This document shows, piece by piece, positions 11,809 through 29,207 of a stretch of DNA of 64,000 bases. A model generated the notes under the pieces. The model ran no database searches. It had not been told where the DNA came from and was given only the letters and a program-made list of their open reading frames with translations. Within the stretch, counting starts at the first letter, position 1; every line of letters starts with the position of its first letter. The position numbers and the translations under genes were made by a program. Source of the stretch: Pegea sp. RAD2-039 (taxonomy: Eukaryota > Chordata > Thaliacea > Salpida > Salpidae); assembly GCA_034620365.1 (NCBI GenBank), contig JAQGEQ010000058.1, positions 558,001-622,000 on the forward strand, given 5' to 3'.

Positions 11809-13588
11809 ATGGAAACACCATCTCCTCCATTGTCACCACCATGGACAACTGAACCAGCAACCAATCAGCAGCCACCGTTTACTTACTTCTCATCTGACTT
11901 AAACGATTTTTGTCCACCGAATCCCAACACTCAGTCTAATGACGTCATTCCGTGGACGTTTGAGGCGCTGAAATCGAACCCACGTGAACTGGCACAGTTT
12001 TACTCCTCAGATGTTCTTCTCAGCTCAGCCAACTGTCCCACAACTGAGCCTGACATCTACGACCCATGTGTGACGTCACAAGGAAACACGAGAATGGCGA
12101 TGGCGATCTCTGAGTTTGATCGTGTTTACGAAGAGATCAAACGGTGCGATGAAGCGCGATCTGATGACGTCACTTCCCGTGAAGTGGGCTTCGATTTCAC
12201 GTTACCCACAATTCAAGATGATGACTCACTCTTTTTGATCCCTGGAACAGATGCAGCGAGCGCTCCGTCAGAAGAAGCATTGTTACGTCGTAATTACTCG
12301 TTTCGAGCACTTTTACTCGGCGAAGAACAACCAACTCATGTGGACCACACTGGTAACCATGGCAACCATTTGCCAACCAATGATGCGTCAACTGCGCTAC
12401 AGATGAAGCATGTGGTCAGCCGGTCACCTTTAAAAGTGGACCACACCGCAGCTGGTCACATGACTCAATTCACAGCTACGAAGGACTTCCATTTAGGTGA
12501 ACCTCAGACTGAACTATCATCTTCAGGGACATCTTCCTGCTGCGTTTGTGGATCTCAGACCAGCTTCCAATCACTCTTCTGTGATCAGTGTTTGAATGAC
12601 GTCAATAATTCAATTCCTGATCGAACAATGACGTCACTTGATAAACAACCAACAACAAATAAACCAACAAAAACAACAACAACAACAGACAACAAACCAG
12701 ATTCAACGATGGCTCATTTAATAGCTGTTAACTCTTCTGATCCTCAACCTTCCACATCTACGACTCCAACATCAGCCCCTCTTTTTTTGCTGCTGGACGG
12801 CAAAATGATTCCAGTTACAATCGCCCAAGTGGTTCCCAACACCACCCCAAGCCCAGTGACAATCTTACCAGGGCCCCAAGTCAGCAGTGAGCCACAAACG
12901 TCACAGAAACCGCTGACAAAGATTGCGCCATTACCCGTTATATCAGCTCAACAAGGAAGCTGTATTTTAATTGCTGGAATCGCTCCAGGAGCTGCAGCAA
13001 GTGATCCAGTGATCACTAAACAGTTAAAGAAGGAGAAAGACTCTGTAAGAGTCCATGCCTGTAATTATAAGGGATGTACTAAAAGCTACAAGAAGAGCTC
13101 TCATTTAAAAGCACATATAAGGTAGAAGCTAATTTGTGTAAATTGAGCTAATTTGTGTTTTTGTAGACGTCATACCGGCGAGAAACCTTTTAAATGCGAA
13201 TATCCTTCGTGTCCTTGGAAGTTTTCACGCTCTGATGAGCTTGCACGTCATCGCCGGTCACATGATGGTAACAAACCTTATAAGTGTCCAGTTTGCCAGA
13301 AAAGTTTTGCAAGATCGGACCACCTTTCTAAACATATCAAGATCCACAAGTAAGTCTCAAATATACTTCTTTGATCTTTTAATACATTTTTCATACAACA
13401 GTGGACGTCCAGTAAGATCAAGGACAGAAGATCGAATCCATCCAACCCCCATTTCGGTAAATGGACAGACTCGTATCTTATCCCGACCTTTCCAAGCTGT
13501 CCGACCAAAAATTATCCAGCAACAACCTTCAACCTCTCAGACTCCCATCATCATCACTTCAGCATCTAACAAAACAAGTTCCTCTTGA
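11809..13588 (+). CDS. KLF15: Kruppel-like transcription factor, KLF15-like
   Basis: A nuclear DNA-binding regulator of the Sp/KLF family. Exons are 11809-13121, 13167-13349 and 13402-13588, 560 residues; the introns are only 45 and 52 nt. Three C2H2 fingers lie at about residues 418-498: C-x4-C-x12-H-x3-H with [11 protein letters not shown], then [15 protein letters not shown], then [17 protein letters not shown]. The second linker is H-D-G-N-K-P-Y instead of TGEKP, and this with the RRSH and SDHLSKHIK details points to KLF15 among KLFs. The long N-terminus is rich in S, T and P, as in activation regions, and carries an extra CxxC-x10-CxxC motif at residues 244-261. The start is the ATG at 11809, in a good context (gccATGG); the frame is open further upstream, but with no ATG. 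The gene holds many TGACGTCA sites. Confidence 0.88.
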
Positions 13589-13975
13589 TCTCTTGAAGTT
13601 GATCTTTTCACTGTAGCTCAAATTCAACTGAACTTTTTTGGGCCAAATTCTCATTAGTTTTCATTTATCAATTCATCCTGTGACGTCATCAGACCTCTTT
13701 CATATCATGATCTGATGACGTTACTGCATGCTGTGACGTCATTGTTTCTCGTTGATCACTGGTCATCTGATCTAGAGACCGTTCAAAGATGCTCCTTCTA
13801 CCAGCAACAAGCTTGATACTCTTATGACGTTAATGTTGATGTCATTTATCTGTAATTCGCTACGGCTTGGGCTTCCTTACACGTCATATACGCGCGTGTT
13901 ACTGCCCTATTTGCTAATCATATGATTGAAGACGAAGCAAGCTAAGTGCCTTGACGCTTAGACTTGATGACGTCA
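11940..13975. promoter_or_regulatory. cluster of eight palindromic CRE motifs
   Basis: TGACGTCA occurs at 11940, 12071, 12165, 12597, 12629, 13681, 13734 and 13968, five inside the first coding exon of the KLF15-like gene and three downstream of its stop. In the coding exon they fall in different reading frames, so they are not one repeated peptide. TGACGTCA is the consensus of CREB/ATF bZIP factors. Regulatory function is inferred, not shown. Confidence 0.5.
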
Positions 13976-16748
13976 TTCATTCATACGTAAGAACATGTAC
14001 CGATTAAAAGCTTCGTATATTTCTTTCGATATTTATCAATCGTCGCAGAAACTTACACAATTTCTTTATTATTCACTTTTTTTATTTATTTAAAGAAAAT
14101 TCAATTTTTCATTTGTTGAGATAAAATATTGTGACATAAGAATATAAAATTGTTTGATGTGCTTTTAAGACATAAGAGGTTCTGTGAAAGATGTCTTATA
14201 AAAAATTTTATGTTAAAGTTGATGACGTAAAAGTTGGATTTTTTATATTATTGAAGAATAGGCTAATGTGTTGAGATAAATATATTTAAAATTTAAAAAT
14301 CAATTCTTTATTTCTGGGTAACAGTTGTTTAATGAGACTTTGAACTGACCTACTGCTTTCAGGAGCTTTCATTCAAAAGTATTAGCTACATCAGAAGTAA
14401 GATTAGAAAATGTTATTTTAAAACAAACTAGTCATCATATTTTACTACTGTAGTAAAAGTTTGTTTTTTTGTTCAGCTAAAAATTGAATTTTTTCAACAA
14501 AATTTAATTTGATCTACTACAATTTGATAAATTTGTTCAAGCTTTCTAAGGCTTATATCATTCATTACACCATTAAAACGATTTTATTTTCAAATCATTA
14601 ATAATTAATACGTTCTATTCAAGGTTAATACTAGTTGCTAGTTTAAGACTTTTTCTTTTTACTCTTCTATCTTATATTGTAGTGATCAGCAAATGGTTTT
14701 GGAAAAGCTTTCAAATTTAAGGCTTATTTAGTAGTTTTATTTTTAAAACAACCTTTTGATAGTTAAAACTAATTTATGAAATCATCAACAATAAAAATTG
14801 TTTAATATAAGCTAACAAGCTCAATTTGCAGATAAAATTCGTTATTTAACCACAAAATATAAAATGATAAAGAATTTTTTAGCTGCATGACTATTTAAAA
14901 AAACCTATTCGTAATATGACATAAAGCTTTTGTTTGTTAACACGTTGTTAATGATATTAAACCATTTTAAAAAGTTTCATTTTTATCACGAAAGGAAAAA
15001 AACCATTTGATTAATTGTAATGTTTTCAAAAACAGAAATAAAAATGAAACCATAACCAGCAAAACTGAAACATTAATGTTGTTGTTAATATGCCGGGGGT
15101 CATACAAAATCGTGGCTAACTAAAAGCTTTTATTTGAAAAAATATCATAGATAAAATAACTTTAAATGATTAAAAAGAATCATAAATCGTTTTCAGGAAT
15201 CTGTTATTTTATCAAACAATTTTATAACTTATATATTTACTTTTTGAAGCTACTCAATAAAATGGTTTTAAGCAGACAAAAATTAAACCAACTATGTCGC
15301 TTGTTATTTTATTTAAGTATGCTTCATAGTTTAAAGTAAATATTTGTGAAGTAGAGACACACATTATAACTCATTATTATCATTTAAAATGAAATGTTAT
15401 ATATAAATTGTTGCTTATTATTATCATCAGTAATCTAATTAACTTTCAAAATATTTATTGTGATAAAAATAAGCTTTCATAACTAACTGGAATTATTTTT
15501 AAAGCCACAAAACTATTAATTTACTATTACATAGTGGCTGAAGATAGCTAGATTGGTAAAGCTATTACAAATTTTTAGTAGTTTATTATTATTTATATAA
15601 AAACAATTTCTTTAAAAATGTTTATTTTATTTAGTAATTAAATATTTTCTTAGAAATTACAGAAATGTTGTAAAGGTTTTATTTGTAAAATAAACAAAAA
15701 ACAATCTTTTGAAAAATATTCAAGCTTTTAGCTAGAAGTTCTTTCTTATAAGATCAACTTTGCTTCCAGTAATTCAAGATCTTTTTATATTGTACTTTTT
15801 AGATTAGATATAACTTTATTGTTATATAATATCTGATAAATCAGATTAAAAGATTTTTTTTGTGTTTCTGATGCTGTTCAAGAAGAGTTTAGATTTATTT
15901 TCTTCAGTAAAACTTTTCATGTAAATTATTTATTGAACATTTTTTATCTAAATAAACTTCAGAAAAATTCTGCATTTAAAAAAGGTTCACTATAAGACTA
16001 ATATCCAATTTATTCAGTTATTAAGATGCAAAACGTGATGCATTGAAATAAATTAAATTTACTAAAAAGTAAAATGAGCATTTTAAATACAACAGTTTTC
16101 AGAAAAAATATTTTTAAAGTTGCTTATTTTTATGAATATTATAAGATTTTGTTTTTCTATCTAAAAATGATTTTAAACTAAATCTGTTATTACAGTTCAC
16201 TTATTTTTAAATTTGTTGTCTATTTTTTTCAGTTTGTTTTTTATAACAATTTTGATTTTAAAAATGTGTTTTAGAGAAACTATCTTAATAGCAGCAAATA
16301 AACTAGATATTTTTAGATGTCTTTTACATGAGAGTGTGTGGATTCATATGTATGATGTAAATAAGTTATAAAATATCGGTAAGCAGGAAAATATGAAAAG
16401 TTTCTCAAAACAAATATTTAAATTGTCAGTAGCAGGCAAAATAATATTATAAATCACTTTTGAATTAGTCACAATATCAAATATTCAATTGAAACTTATT
16501 TCGTCAGATGAATATGATATTAATCATATGACAAAATGTTGAACGTGAATAATTAATTTAGCTTTAAGTTGTTTAGATAACTTTGAAAAAATATCATTTT
16601 ATAATTTCATCACTAAAATATATTTCTTCAACTTTCTAACAAATTAATAAAAACTTTTCTTTCAGCTCAACTGATTAAATCGAAAGTTTTTATCATAGGT
16701 CACCTAAGCCCTAATCCAATGATTTATTTGAAAAAGTAATATTAAGTT
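13589..16748. other. intergenic, KLF15-like 3' flank and AT-rich DNA
   Basis: The first 450 nt are more balanced in composition and include three CRE palindromes, probably the 3' untranslated region of the KLF15-like gene. Beyond about 14050 the sequence is AT-rich with no recognised exon. Confidence 0.5.
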
Positions 16749-18083
16749 TTAAAAGAATAACTTTGAAATAGTAAATGCGGTGAGTGAAGCAACTGTCGCA
16801 AGTACACTTATCCAAATCTTCCCTTGACTAGTAGTAAGTAATTGAGAGAAGGTTACAGTTGAAGTCATTCCAACAAAGTTATTTCGATAAGTATTCCATT
16901 TTTCGTCATCAGATAAACACGTGACCATAAACTCAGCCATATCAGCAGCTACAACAGTGATAGGTCCTGGCCTTCGATTTATAGCAACCTTCAAAAAGAA
17001 TATATTAATTTATTTGAAAGAATTTTTCAACAAATTAATGTTTTAAAATCACTTGGAAATTGTTTGTCGGAGGTAACTGAAATATTTCTGGAACCATCAA
17101 AGCACACCACTCAATATCATCTGATCTCTTCTTCAACTCCTTCAACATTCGATCATGATCAGCAGCAATGTTCTTCAGAATCCAAGGACCCTTAGACTTT
17201 GATGAAGGAAGTCGAGATGCTTGAAAAGATTTGAAAAAAGATGTTAATGAACTTTGAAAAGATTTAATTGTTTTAAACTTACAAATACTAACAACAAATA
17301 TTCGTTTGATTTTGTGAAAGAGCATTCCTTGCAAGATATTCGTAGTTCCTTCGGATATTAAAGTAGTTGGAGCTGAAAAGAAAACTTATTTGCTACAACT
17401 TTAAATATATAAATGCGGCTCAATCTGTTAAACTTTCTATTGAAACAAAAGCTGTTAATCACTTTTACCATCATTTGATTTTAAATATAAGATTTAAAAA
17501 TAAGTTAAAAAACAGTTTTTTGGTTTGGTTTCTCCTTATCTTAGCCTTTCTCTAAACCAGGTGTTCGGTGGCACGGCCAAATGATCTGAAACAGTACCAT
17601 CGATGCTGAGGTCTTGTAAACGTTGTCTGAACTTCCTTTGGTCTTTGTTTCTTCTTAAACAACCACAATGCAGTGGCACTATTCACCCATGATTACAAAG
17701 ATACTTTCTGTTCGGTAAGTGGCGCAGTATAGCGACGACGAGATGAGACTCGAATCTCAATAAATTAGTAAAAATCTAATCGTTAAGGTAGCTACATACC
17801 TAAATTAAGACCTTTGCCAAGACATGAGATCACAGCATCTTGTCCTTCTAACGAATTCTTCACTGCTTCAACATCTAAAACATCTCCTTTGATGATGGTG
17901 ATCTTGTCGAGAAGATGAGCTGGGATTCTATCTGGTCTTCTTGCATACACAGTGACAATGTTAGCTGAAAAACTAGAGATTATTCACGAGAAATTGGTTG
18001 AGAAACCCACCTTCTACTTGGACAGCTCTTTCGAGTACTGCTAAACCAGTTTTCCCGGTTCCACCAAATACAATTAACCTCAT
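16749..18083 (-). CDS. BLVRB-like NAD(P)-binding reductase with C-terminal membrane anchor (copy A)
   Basis: An atypical short-chain dehydrogenase related to biliverdin/flavin reductase B. Exons: 18011-18083, 17800-17964, 17283-17372, 17053-17219, 16749-16988; 244 residues. The dinucleotide-binding loop GGTGKTG sits at residues 7-13. Then follow VYARRPDRIPAHLLDK, GDVLDVEAVKNSLEGQDAV, APTTLISEGTTNI and AADHDRMLKELKKR, all aligning in order with BLVRB (GDVLQ, GQDAVI, SPTTVMSEG, DDHIRM). It differs from BLVRB in a C-terminal extension ending in a hydrophobic helix (about 221-242, ISVLATVASLTAFTI), which predicts a tail-anchored protein facing the cytosol. The next gene has the same exon plan, so the two are tandem duplicates. 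Substrate unknown; a flavin or biliverdin reductase role is inferred from the family only. Intron 2 holds a SINE. Confidence 0.82.
17540..17790 (-). repeat. tRNA-derived SINE in intron 2 of reductase copy A
   Basis: On the minus strand a tRNA-like head (ttaacgattaga, B box gagattcgagtctc) is followed by ctcgtcgtc, as in the element at 1.3 kb, and a body of about 200 nt. Part of the body is open on the minus strand, ending DGTVSDHLAVPPNTWFRERL and a stop. It is absent from the equivalent intron of copy B, so it inserted after the duplication or was lost from B. Confidence 0.55.
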
Positions 18084-18505
18084 TTTATCAAATATTAATC
18101 TTCTAAAAGATGCAAGATGATTTAGTTTCAAAGTAGCTCTTAAAGTTGTTAGTGGAAACTGTTTAATGGAATTATTAGTAAATTTACAAATATTAACTCA
18201 CAGAAAGGAACAACAACTAACTCTGAAACTAATTTCTAACTAATACAGAGACGAGAAAATACTTCAAATGTCAAATATCTTCCTAATGACCAGTTTAATA
18301 TTGAGTGCAATTACAGATAATTAAGAATAAATGAAATTATGAATATCAGAAAATTTTCATAAAGATACAAAAAACATCAAAATGATAAACACATAATTAG
18401 TGATTGTTGAAAAGATAGTAACAATTAATTAGTACCATAAAAGGATATGATTAAATATAGATATGATCACAAGGTAATGTTCCTAAATTTCCTGAAGAAT
18501 TAAGA

Positions 18506-20316
18506 TCATCTGAAGATCTTAGCAATCCCGAAAGATATAAGAGCGACTAATCCAGTTGCCAAGGCAATAAAGAACTTTCCTTGGTTGGTACCAGCTAAAG
18601 TAGAAAGCGGAATTTTCGTAGTTACACCAACTAAATTGTTTTTATATTTCAACCACTTTTCATCGTTTGTGGCACATGATATAATAAAATGAGCCATATC
18701 TAAAGCAACCACAGTATGCGGTCCTGGTCTTTTTCCAATTTCAACCTATAAACAGATTGTTGTCAGATACATCTTTTTTTGAACTGCAAATATATCCTAC
18801 ATGACGGTTTGATAAATTTTATTTACCTCATATTTCCCAGTGTATGGCAACTGAAAGATTTCTGGCACCATTACACCACACCAGTCAATATTTTCACTCT
18901 TTTTCAACATAGAGATCATTCTTGTATGATCATCTATAACAGCTTTTAGAAAAAAGGGCGCTCTCTCATCAGGAGAAAGTTCGGTTGCTGATTGAAAAGG
19001 TTGAGTTTAAGTTGTATGAAATTCACTTGAGAATATTTAGTATAAGAACAAACTAAATACAATCAGATAAGTGAGACTAATTCCAAACTTTTTATTGTTT
19101 AATTGAAACTATTTTGTTCACAAATGAAATAAGAAACTGAAATAAAAGGAAGTGATACTTACACACACTTACAACTAGAAGCTTTTTCACTTCGTTAACT
19201 TGCATTCCTTTTATAACATTTGCTGTTCCCTCTGATATCAAAGTTGTTGGAGCTACAAAAAGTTTTTTAGATATAATAATTAGTTACCACGTAATATAGA
19301 TTAAATTACTTTAAAATAAGTTATTTAAAAATGAAGGAGTGATATTAAAAACTTTAATCTATTATATTGGAATTTGAGATAACTTGCAAAGGACTTTATA
19401 AGATACTCAAAACGTTCTTCACACTCAAAATGCTTTTTTGAAACAAATATTTGATGATTCTGATCACCTCCAACATTTTCATTTTTAAAAGATTTTTTAT
19501 TTCTTATTTTGTAGAAATTAACCATATTGTAATGAAAGTAATAAGTAAACCAGTTTAAATTTAATTTATCAAAATTACTTTAATTTTATAAATATTTTGG
19601 AATCTATTCACATTGTCAATGTCATTGTTGTTTCAATTCTTCATATTAATTTTATATTATATAAATAATCTAAAAGGCAAAATACAAAAGATCATATTTC
19701 AATATTAAACAAAATATAAAATTTGTTACTTATTTGAAGTAGTGAACAAACCATAGAAGTTAAAATATAAGTTTTTATGAACAATATCAAAATTTATTCA
19801 AATACCCAAATTCATTCCTTTCCCCAGAGCTGAGACAACAATTTGTTGTCCTTGAAGGGCTGAATTAACAGCATTTTGATCTAGTACATCTCCAACAATC
19901 ACATTCACTTTTGGTTTTACATCAGATGGTAGTTTATGAGGTGATCTAACGAAGACTGAAACTTCTAAGCCTAGACAAGAATTTTTTATTAGTTAATAGA
20001 GGAAATTATTTGACTCAAGTTTTAGCTGTAATGTAGAACATCAAATAATATGTTAGATTAAATAACTGTTTTTAAAAAATCTTCCAAATTATGTAGGCTT
20101 ATACAAGATGTTCATATAAAAACAATTTCTTTAAACATTTAAATTGCTCTCATAGAAAGAATATCAAAATATTTAATCATCTATAATGAAATGTTGTTGT
20201 ATAAAAGTTTGGAATAAAAACTCTTAAATTTGTGGCTTACAATTTGACTGTAGAGCTGTTCGAGTTATGGCAATACCACTTTTTCCAGTAGGCCCAAAAA
20301 CAATCAACTTAATCAT
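18506..20316 (-). CDS. BLVRB-like NAD(P)-binding reductase with C-terminal membrane anchor (copy B)
   Basis: Tandem paralogue of the preceding gene, 423 nt from it. Exons: 20241-20316, 19806-19970, 19163-19252, 18827-18987, 18506-18745; 243 residues. Exon 2 (165 nt), exon 3 (90 nt) and exon 5 (240 nt) have the same lengths in both copies, and all splice phases agree. The dinucleotide loop is GPTGKSG at residues 8-14. Shared landmarks are GDVLDQNAVNSALQGQQIVV, APTTLISEGTANVIKG, DDHTRMISMLKKSENIDWC and VMVPEIFQLPYTGKYE. The tail FFIALATGLVALISFGIAKI is again a single hydrophobic helix with a basic end. Sequence divergence from copy A is substantial, so the duplication is old. Cofactor NADPH or NADH is inferred; the substrate is unknown. 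Confidence 0.82.
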
Positions 20317-23300
20317 AATTAAAGTTTATAAATGTCCTAAAAATATTTAATTTATATCAATTAGATGCTTCCTAAAACTTCACAATATTTAAAAATATAT
20401 TTAACAATATTTTAAAAAAGAGTTATATCCAGTCAACTAAATGAATCTTTATTTTATTTTAAAACTCAGAATTTATCTTAAACTTTCATTTAAGCTCGAA
20501 ATTAAAGTCATACAACAAATTCTATAATTCTAAAAATAACTGTATAAGGAGATAGAAGAGAAAATATAAAGAATTATTTGAATAAATTATATTAGAAAAA
20601 TATAAACAAACGTTTAAACAGCTTCATACATATAAATGAGTAGAACAAGAATTACTTTACTAATGAGTACTATGGAGTAAAAAATTTATGATTTTTGTTC
20701 AAATAAAATATTATCAAAATAAAGTTTTTAAAACAATAATAAATATTATTGAAATATTCAAAGTGAAAAAAAATACAATTTTAGCTTAAAATTAGATTTC
20801 AAATATGCAATTTTTTATTATTGCTAAGAATAAAAATAGTTTTAATTTTATATTTAATTAAATAGTCGTTATTTAAGTGACATTATATAAGACTAAAATA
20901 AAAACGATTGCTGCTTTTTACATAAGAAAATAATTCATTTCACAACCTTAGAAAAAAAATAAATTAAAAAATGTTCAGCATTCAGAATTCAAAAATAGCA
21001 TTTTCCGGCTGTAGCTTACATAGAGCATCAATGAACACTCAAATATAGATTAATTAATATAATTTTTAGCAGAAAATATCACGGCTAAGAAACATTCTTT
21101 TTATTTTTATTAGTACAAAAGTATTCTATTTTCAATTTCTTATATAGCTTTCTATAATTATATCAAAATAAAAAGACGATGATATAGATCATTGCCAAGA
21201 TACACAACATGACTGTATATTTAATCTGTTTTTCAAGAAACGACTTTGCTTAAAAGCTTGGTTATTAATTAAACTAAAAACTTGATTACTTTTGTCGTTT
21301 TTTGTCGTTATAAAGGCTTCAGCTTCCTATATATGATAAATATAAAATTAATAGATGGTAAATTTAATAAAAACTTACCCTAACTACATTTTTGTGAAAA
21401 AAAGTTTAAAATTACTTATAAAAACACTAATACCCTAATAGTGTTATAATACGATCCTAATTTTACACTAATTATATTATGTTTACATTAAAGTTTAAAC
21501 ATAAGCAAATTAATTCATCATTGTAGCTCCAAGCTCAAATAAGGTGAGATAATCTTTGATTAACAGGTGGGATTCAAACCAACGCACTCAAGCTTTGATA
21601 AGCAGATAACTATTCCACTTTGTCGCTGAATTATTTATTTATTTTTATTACAAAATCATCTTGATCAATGCAAAACCTTTTATGTTTTGTAACTTGTGTT
21701 AGGTAGTCAAGGGTGTCTACAACTCTTTCTATGTCTATACGACTCTCTTTGATGATTTAGAGATTAAACATTTTATATTTTCTTTAATTTTAGTCTTGGT
21801 CAGGTAGAAGTTAATTTCTTTTCAGATGAAATAAAAAATTGTTGGTATGATAAAATACTATTATTTAATTACTCATGTTTTGAAAACTACTAAATAGAAA
21901 ATATTAAAACTAATAATATTTGTCGAATGTTAACCAGCATCTAAACTATTTTAGAACAACAATTTTGATTTTGTAAGAATTAATCTGTTAAAAAATAAAA
22001 CGACTTAATTAAAAACAAATTTGTAGCAAAACGTTTTAAAAGCACACCTATTTGCATTTGAGGCGTTTATTTTAACATTTACAAGTTTGTTGCATTAAAT
22101 AGAATCTTAATTAAAAGATTTTTATATTCTGAGTTTTTTAACTGCAAACTATTTATAGAAACGTTTATATCTTATCTTCTATTCATACACTAATTCAATC
22201 AAAATAAACCTTATTCTACAAGCTTATACTACTTATTTGCCTTGATCTTAAACGTCAATCCAGAAAGTTTTAGAATACACCTTTAAATAGGAGTTCAAAT
22301 TTTAAAAGCACCTACACAAAGGTAAGTTTGTATAGCATCGGTTAATACAAAAGTATTTCTTTCATTTTACGACCTAAATAGAAAACTTAAAAAACTTTAT
22401 TTGTGGAATAAACGCGTCGCATTTGTTGACCTAATTACACAATAAAAGACACTAAATTTTTCTGCAGGGGGTAGACACATCAGCTCTAGTGGAGGTTTTA
22501 ATGAAATTATTTAGATATTAATCCAAAAATATATCATCAACTTATTGATTTTTAAAAGTACTCTAAAATAAATTTGTGAAATATAATAATCAGTCATTTA
22601 TATTTAAAATAAATTTTAACAATTGAATTTTTTTCAACATATATTTATCGGAAATTGAACTTAAAAGACTAAAAGTTCGAGAATGAATAATATTTTCTAT
22701 TCTAAATCATAGTTTTGTAATAATTATAAAAATGGTTTTACATTTTCATCAGATATTCCGATAAATAATAGTCAAAAAATTTGTCATTATTGATTTAAGT
22801 ATATTTGACATTGGTTGTTAGAAGACTGAAAAAATAAATCTAATTAAAAAAATATTTGTGAGTTTTAGCCAAACATTGAAAGTTGTAAAATCTGTTTGTA
22901 GTATATTCTAAGAGATGAAGAAGTCTCAGTTTGAAGTTGATCTGATTTAATAAATCCCAAGCTTATACAGAAGAATAAAAATAAAAGTTTAAAGTTGATT
23001 TATTAGTTACAAGGGAGTAGTAGTCGAAATAGTTTGATTAATATTAGAAGACTTGAAATCACTAAAAAAAAGTTTAATATTCAAACATCCACCTTTCGAA
23101 AATATATTTGCAAAGCATAATAAAAAGTTGAACTTCTTTTATCAGATGCCGTTCAACAAAAACAAATTTGTCAATTAATGTACGCAAAACGTTAACAAGT
23201 TGATCTAAAAAATTACAGACTTTATCTCCCCCACAAGCCCCCAAAATCAGTTGGTCGGTTAAGTTGGGTTAAAAGTTAGTTTACGATTTGTTGATTTGAG

Positions 23301-23598
23301 TAGGGTAAAGATTTGAGTTAAAATAATATTTTATTTTTTAATTTAAAATATTTCAGAAGTTGATTTCAGGAAAGAAAAGATAATAAAGTTTATATAAGAA
23401 GAGATTGGATGAAGAAGGTAAAAGAAAAATACCAAATAGGAATTTATTTCAATATTTTGGTTTTGTGAGGATAGAAAAAAACAGAAATGATATTCTCCAA
23501 AACAAATGCAATCTTGAAAACGATTAAAAGATCAAGTTTTACTAAGTTTTAAACTACAAAATATTTTAATATGATTCAATTGTATGATGAATTCATCA
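20317..23598. other. AT-rich intergenic DNA with one SINE relic
   Basis: Low-complexity A/T sequence between the reductase pair and the AHCYL gene. A tRNA-like SINE relic lies at 21545-21640 (separate entry). No exon is recognised. Confidence 0.5.
21545..21640 (-). repeat. tRNA-derived SINE relic
   Basis: Minus strand: cgacaaagtggaatagttat (A-box-like) and, about 40 nt on, ggtttgaatcccacc (B box). The arrangement matches the other tRNA-like relics. The acceptor stem does not pair well, so a working tRNA is unlikely. Confidence 0.5.

Positions 23599-29207
<5,609 letters not shown>

Noticed and set aside
12197-12391. Minus-strand frame inside the KLF15-like gene
   Set aside because: Shadow of the long coding exon on the other strand; no family features.
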